Shown here: piece after piece, positions 59,322 to 64,000 of the stretch | Position numbering within the stretch: position 1 is the stretch's first letter | Layout of the letters: each line of letters opens with the position of its first letter | Source of the DNA: Hypoxylon rubiginosum | Taxonomy: Eukaryota > Ascomycota > Sordariomycetes > Xylariales > Hypoxylaceae | Assembly: GCA_902806565.1 (NCBI GenBank) | Contig: CADCXA010000067.1 | Coordinates: forward strand, 124,001 to 188,000 | Direction: 5' to 3' | Length of the DNA: 64,000 nucleotides | Program-made: the position numbers and the translations under genes | Notes under the pieces: model-generated | The model's input: the letters and a program-made list of their open reading frames with translations, nothing else | Told to the model about the DNA's origin: nothing | Databases searched by the model: none

Positions 59322-60994
59322 TCATGTTAGCATGCAGCTTAAGGGGGAGGGGCAGATCAGCATTACATTATAGAGTTCGGACTTGACTTGAAACCTGCCT
59401 CCAATATCTGTAACCGGTCGAAAGTGTTCATCTATCTCAATCTCACCGAGGCCAACCTTGGTGAAGTCGTATCGACAGGCAACAACAGCAATGATAACAC
59501 GCAACTCGATGTTAGCGAACTCTTGTCCAATGCAGCTACGAGGTCCACGCTCGAATGGCCTCCACGCACTGGTAGGGATTTGGCGGACGGACGAGTCGGC
59601 TGATCCTTTCGTAGGCCATTCATCATCTTGGCCGATCCACCGTTCCGGCATAAAAGTATCGGCAGAGTCGCCATATACATCAGGGTCTCGGTGTATCAGA
59701 GTTTCACAGTTATAGATTATCGTTCCATCGAGGCATTGATCGGTGCCGTCGGGAGTCTGTACCGTTAGCCTCGTGCCAGGTGGTGTCGTTCTTGCCGTTG
59801 CGGCTGGTGGGTGCAGGCGTAGGGTTTCCTTCACGACCGCCAAAATGTACTTCATGCCATGCAATACATCCGGACCGTCAGAGGAAAGAAGCCGGGTACG
59901 TACTTCAGCCACGTCTGTTTCGGGACCCAAGATATCGTCGAGTTCGGCGCGAACGGCCTTCAGAACGTGCGGCGTGAGAGACAGTTCGTAAAATATCCAC
60001 GCCAGAGTTGTGCTAGTGGTATCATGGCCAGCAAACAGAAAAGTTTTGATTTGATCACAGGCTTCGTCTACCAATTGTGGTGTAAGATCTTTGGTATCCT
60101 GCAAGGCAAGGGAGAGAATGTTGCGGGCATCGTCTCTTCTGGCAGCATGGTTGCGGTAGATGATCGCTTTCACGATCGTGTCAATACGTTTACCAAGCCC
60201 TCGACGTTTCAATATTGTCCGAGGAATTAGCCACCAGGAGAGGTCGGCCTTGTCATCGGCATAGGCGCTGAGAAGCTCCCTATAAGTTCTAATTAGTTCG
60301 CTTTGGCTTGATGGGTTGGCATGCTGGGCATGAAGGTCCTCGCCCATAACAACAGCGCCAATGATGTCGAACGTTAGATTGACACCCAAAGGAACAAGCG
60401 CAAAATCACCACCCGTTCTAGCGAAGGAGTCCAGATGGTCAACAAAGCTCATAGTCTTGTCCAGAATGCACGGCAAGAGTGTCATAAGATACTGGGGTGC
60501 AAAACCTGGGTTGAATCTCTTCCGGACTGCCTTCCATTCTTCGCCGTGCAAAGCGAGAATGGACTTTGGACCTATGACAGGTTCCAGATATCTCAAATCA
60601 GCTTTAGGGGCACTTGTCGTATAGAGCTTGGAGGCTTTGGATATTTGCTCCGCGATTTCGTGGCTACGAACAAGCACCATAGGGCGATTGACAGGTCGAA
60701 GGTCCACAAACATTAACGGCGGCCTGCCTAGGTCGTCGTTCATTTGCATGAAAACGCCATCTACTCTGCGCGTTAGATAAGAAAGAGCATCTATGGAAAG
60801 AATGCTTTCCTACCTGGATGACGATCCGCAGGGCCACGAGCGAGGTACTCGCCCATCAGCTTGAGATGACCCAGTAGAAGGGAAGAGGGTAGCTGAGGAA
60901 TGCTGGCATACTGTTGGAAACGCTTGTATCGAAGTTTGTTGTAGAGATATGCGGCGAGCAGCGACAAGGCCGCAAGCACTAGTGTATTAGTCAT
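59322..60994 (-). CDS. Cytochrome P450 monooxygenase
   Basis: Predicted 540-residue class II P450, anchored in the ER membrane. Exons are 60994-60814 and 60763-59322; the acceptor is the second AG of gcagag, required by phase. The N-terminal anchor MTNTLVLAALSLLAAYLYN is followed by a basic stop-transfer and Pro-rich hinge. The I-helix oxygen-binding motif AGHDTTS lies near residues 305-311; the K-helix ExxR is ETLR (about 373-376); PERW near 433-436; the heme loop FERGPRSCIG has Cys at about 471. All essential residues are present, so it should be active. Resembles fungal P450s of secondary metabolism or detoxification; no core synthase is nearby and the substrate cannot be stated. Confidence 0.93.
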
Positions 60995-61546
60995 GTCTAT
61001 GATATGATGCCGAGCAATAGTATACGAATGAGTGGCGGTTTAGAAGTAAGAAATTTGGAGGAAGACTGACGTTAGGCAACGTTTGGTGGAAAGGTCTGTT
61101 GGTGTGTTGGTGGTGTACATTACACAAAATAAAGTGATAGGTGATCAAATGCACCAATACGGCGCGTTTACACGGAGGCACATACAAGGTACCTAGCAAA
61201 TACCTTTTATATAAGCCTACATAATTATAATTTGTAATTTTAGCCAGTGCGGCTGAAAATAGGGAACCTAAGTCTATGCCGGAGGCTCACCCTTGGCTCA
61301 GGTTCAAGCAGCAACAACTGAAGGGTTCAAGGTAACTTAGGTTTATTCATAATAATGGTAGTTCCTCAGGGTAACTTTCGGGCAACGCATATGTCTGTTA
61401 TCTCGCCATCCGAAACGCTGGGGAAAAGCTCGCACCGAAGTGCTAGAAGAGGAGCTGTCCTATTTGGAGAGTGTTCACAGAGTATTTTCTAAACCCACTG
61501 GGCCAGCTGGTAATATAATCCCACACACTTTGCCGCTATGGTACAA
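60995..61546. other. Promoter side of the P450 gene with dispersed repeat
   Basis: This 550-bp gap lies between the P450 start and the 3' end of the membrane-protein gene. It contains repeat copy B (61288-61375). Confidence 0.6.
61288..61375 (-). repeat. Dispersed repeat, copy B
   Basis: Reverse-oriented partner of 57696-57771, with several substitutions and small indels. Here the aacctgagccaagggt end is followed by unrelated sequence, which helps locate the repeat boundary. Confidence 0.75.
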
Positions 61547-62752
61547 TCATATCGTCCGGGAGTTGAGTAATAAGGGTTTGCGAAAAGGTGTAAAGATCCA
61601 CGATCCGTTATGAGTGGAAGCTTTCTCTAGGCGTTGCTGGCACACCGCGGCACAGAAGGCAAAATTGAGGACTACCAATGCGCACCCTGACACGGTAACA
61701 ACGGCAACCTATAGCCAGACGAGTTAGGGATCGAATTGAATTCATGCTCGGCTTGACTCACCTTGAATGAGACCTCCGACTGAGACGGATCAAAGACCGG
61801 AGTCAACAAATGCAGCGCATATCCGACAATGAAAAAGACCCAAGAGTGGCTCATGAGCACTGCAATAACCGAGTCAGAAACTACTGCTTCTAAGAGAGAA
61901 AGAGCGCGATTGAGGGTATATATCGGCAGCAAAAAGGTAAGAAAACACTCGAGAGTTTGCGTACTCATCGGACACTGCCAAATCCAAAGCATCCTACTGC
62001 TTATCCGACGCTGGTCTGGCTTGACACTCAGGTCGGCGATGTTGAGCGGGGGCTGCAGGAAGAGATTCAGGGCCAGCTGAAGCTTCGCATCATTGAACCC
62101 CAAGCCATGCGGCTCTGACTTGGGCAGGTGTCGCAGCAACCTCTGATGCGCCGAGCTGATGAGAGAGAAGGACGACAGGAACAAGCTCCAGTTCCAGAGC
62201 ATTTTCGCGGCCCACACCGTCTTCTCCGTCGTCGGCCACGAGAAGACGCCGATCACTGCCGCTCCGGATAAGGTAGCCTGCGCGATTCGTATGAGAACGC
62301 GGTTTCGTCACCTGCACGTTAGGAAAGTGGGAAAGAGTCGGACTTACGGCTTTTGCCACGAATGACAGCTCCTCGCTTTTGATGTTGCGAAAGTTCACCA
62401 GCGCCCTGATCAGTTTAGAGCGCGATGCTTCGTCGTCGCATTCTTGGTGCTTTTCTATGATCTCGATTGGGTTCAACGTGTGGTAGGCGTAAGCGCCGGA
62501 ATAGCTCATGGTTATTATTTGTAAAAGTACATTGAACAGGTCCCGTGGGAGCTCTCGGATCTTTGCAATGCCCATGTTGATTGATCGCGCGCAGAGACCT
62601 ATGGATCGAGGAGATGTGCTCCTAGTATTGGAAGTATAAGTATTCTCGATTATCGGATCAAATCGAATACGTATAAGGTTGTAGGGAATATTTGGTTGGG
62701 GTTTACTTGGAACCGATGTCATTTTCGAATTATTAATACCCTTATAAGACAC
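61547..62752 (-). CDS. Multi-pass membrane protein of unknown function
   Basis: Predicted 360-residue protein. Exons are 62752-62348, 62277-61762 and 61708-61547, all phase 0. It starts in a hydrophilic region (an internal Met at 62719 is an alternative start), then has RELPRDLFNVLLQIITMSYSG, a charged helix, and four or five hydrophobic segments: ATLSGAAVIGVFSWP, LFLSSFSLISSAH, LECFLTFLLPIYTL, SHSWVFFIVGYALHLL and the third-exon segment VAVVTVSGCALVVLNFAF. I do not recognise the family. Similar orphan membrane proteins are common in fungal accessory DNA. No regulatory feature seen. Confidence 0.65.
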
Positions 62753-63301
62753 CCAGGCCCCCCCGGCGTGGGTGTGTTCAACCGGCGCAAGTATAATTTC
62801 AGCTCATATGTAAGCGCGTTAGAAGGATTGTTTGAGGACCCAAGCCAAGAGCTGAGGCTGATGCCTAGATGCTGACACGACCAGGGTGGTGTCTGCTATT
62901 TCGTCAAAAAAAGCATCAAAAAAGGCAAAAAAGGATCCCGGACAGCTTGGTCAAATCCGAGACGGTGGGTGGTTGCCCCTGTTTGTTAAGCCCGAATAGT
63001 CATCTCCATGGGGGCTAATTTCATGTCAGGGGGGTGGCTTACATTGCGATTGGCTCGCTGGCGGTAAAAATAGGGTCACTAATGCATCCTGCACGATCCA
63101 AGCACAGTACTGAGGGCGGTGCAGATGGTAGGGCGGGAAGGACTGCGGCTCTGCGACTATTCTAGCCTTTAGGACTCCGTTCATCCCACGTGGTTATGGA
63201 TCACAACCTAAGCATAAATCCTATAAGATGGTCTCCACCGCGGACTACTTTGATCCAGTTTAGAGACAGAACAGTAGCAAAAGGACAAGAAGCTCTCCAT
63301 C
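62753..63301. other. Divergent intergenic region
   Basis: This 549-bp region holds promoters of the membrane-protein gene and the right-edge gene. No specific element was recognised. Confidence 0.5.
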
Positions 63302-64000
63302 ATGGCGTACCAGCCCCCAAACGCTTATTACTCTCAAGGCCATCCCATTTACCTCTACACCGCGCCCCTTGAATACCAAAAGCATGTCTTCAACTTCACA
63401 AAGCCCAGAGACGCAATCGGACACTGGGCGGTATGCGTACAAGGGCAGTGCTACGAGTTAGCGAAGAACAGGGATAAGGACAAGAAGAAGAAAGACCCGA
63501 AATACAAAGTCAATTGGTTACCTGAGGAGGTATGGAAGGCGGGAAGGCAGCCGTGCAAGAAATCAGATCCTATTGGTTACACAGAAAGACCATGGCCGCC
63601 CCAGACTATTCAGTATATATGTAAGTACCTAATGCACAGGTCACCTCATCACTACCATTACTAACACAGATGGGACAGGTGGTGAAGTCTGGCGACGGCC
63701 GCTGCAAGGCAAATACGTGTACGACGAGAACAACTGCCAAGTCTTCGTGCGGCTGCTCGTCGACCTGATTGGAGACAAGCAGACGCAAGCCCAATTCCCT
63801 GCCTCCTTCGACATATGGTCCAAACGGATGGGTATCACTAGGGACTCCACCGTCCTGATCGCAACCGCAGGCATCGCCACCGTAGCCGCAGCCGCATCCC
63901 TAGTGGCTACCCCGGTGGATGTTACCGGGACCGCTGCCGCCGGCTTTGCCGTATCGGCCAGTATGGTGCTCCGATCGACCACGGCACTGTTCAACGATAG
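63302..64000 (+). CDS. LRAT/NlpC-like thiol-peptidase-fold protein (partial, runs off edge)
   Basis: Exon 1 is 63302-63620, exon 2 from 63670 to the window end (3' incomplete); the 49-bp intron has GTAAGT and the phases agree. Starts MAYQPPNAYYSQGHPIYLYT. Residues about 40-60 have AIGHWAVCVQGQCYELA, where His could serve as catalytic His, and exon 2 has YDENNCQVFVRLLVDLIGD, where Asn-Cys sits at the start of a helix. A His-then-Asn-Cys order is the circularly permuted arrangement of LRAT/HRASLS-type NlpC/P60 enzymes. A Lys-rich loop (NRDKDKKKKD) lies between. After it comes a long Ala/Val/Thr-rich hydrophobic segment (IATAGIATVAAAASLVA) that may be a membrane-insertion helix. Function unknown; fold assignment is an inference from motif order. 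Confidence 0.55.

Overview
The window is nuclear DNA of a filamentous ascomycete. The evidence is many short GT..AG introns of about 48-190 bp, C/G-biased third codon positions in the conserved genes, and proteins typical of Pezizomycotina: 2EXR, HET-like and DUF3669 families, a LysM remnant, and a Sit1-type siderophore transporter. A sordariomycete, perhaps of Xylariales, fits best, but that is an inference. All exon boundaries were built by hand from splice signals and reading-frame continuity; every spliced model given as intact closes in frame.

1-9 kb holds conserved cell-biology genes: a Brl1/Brr6 nuclear-envelope protein, the elongation factor Iws1/Spn1 (divergent from it) and an SRPK-type SR-protein kinase. 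9-19.7 kb is gene-poor and rich in simple repeats, hairpins and purine-rich DNA, interrupted by a secreted M24 metallopeptidase-like gene and an orphan first-exon candidate.

19.7-34 kb is an accessory metabolic block. It has a C2H2-like regulator, a small 80-residue gene, a phenol-2-monooxygenase-type flavoprotein divergent from an EasF/EgtD-type methyltransferase, a siderophore-iron transporter and an amidase. The transporter promoter carries two adjacent matches to the fungal GATA iron-repressor site. This is the most interesting candidate system here: a possible small iron-linked catechol or betaine metabolite locus without an NRPS or PKS. The functional link is inferred.

34.7-38.3 kb has a 2EXR gene and a decayed LRR-like pseudogene. 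38.6-42.2 kb returns to conserved genes: ZUO1, MZM1 (three short exons) and SLT11/ECM2, packed head-to-head and then tail-to-tail.

43.9-64 kb is accessory again: a DHA1 MFS transporter, a DUF3669 protein, a 237-bp palindromic MITE-like element, an unknown conserved-looking protein, a salicylate-hydroxylase-like flavoprotein, a degenerate HET-like protein, a cysteine-rich small secreted protein, a second secreted protein, a truncated LysM gene next to a dispersed repeat, a frameshifted gene, a P450, a multi-TM protein and, running off the right edge, a protein with His and Asn-Cys motifs reminiscent of the LRAT/NlpC thiol-peptidase fold. This right part resembles a host-interaction or self/non-self island undergoing gene decay.
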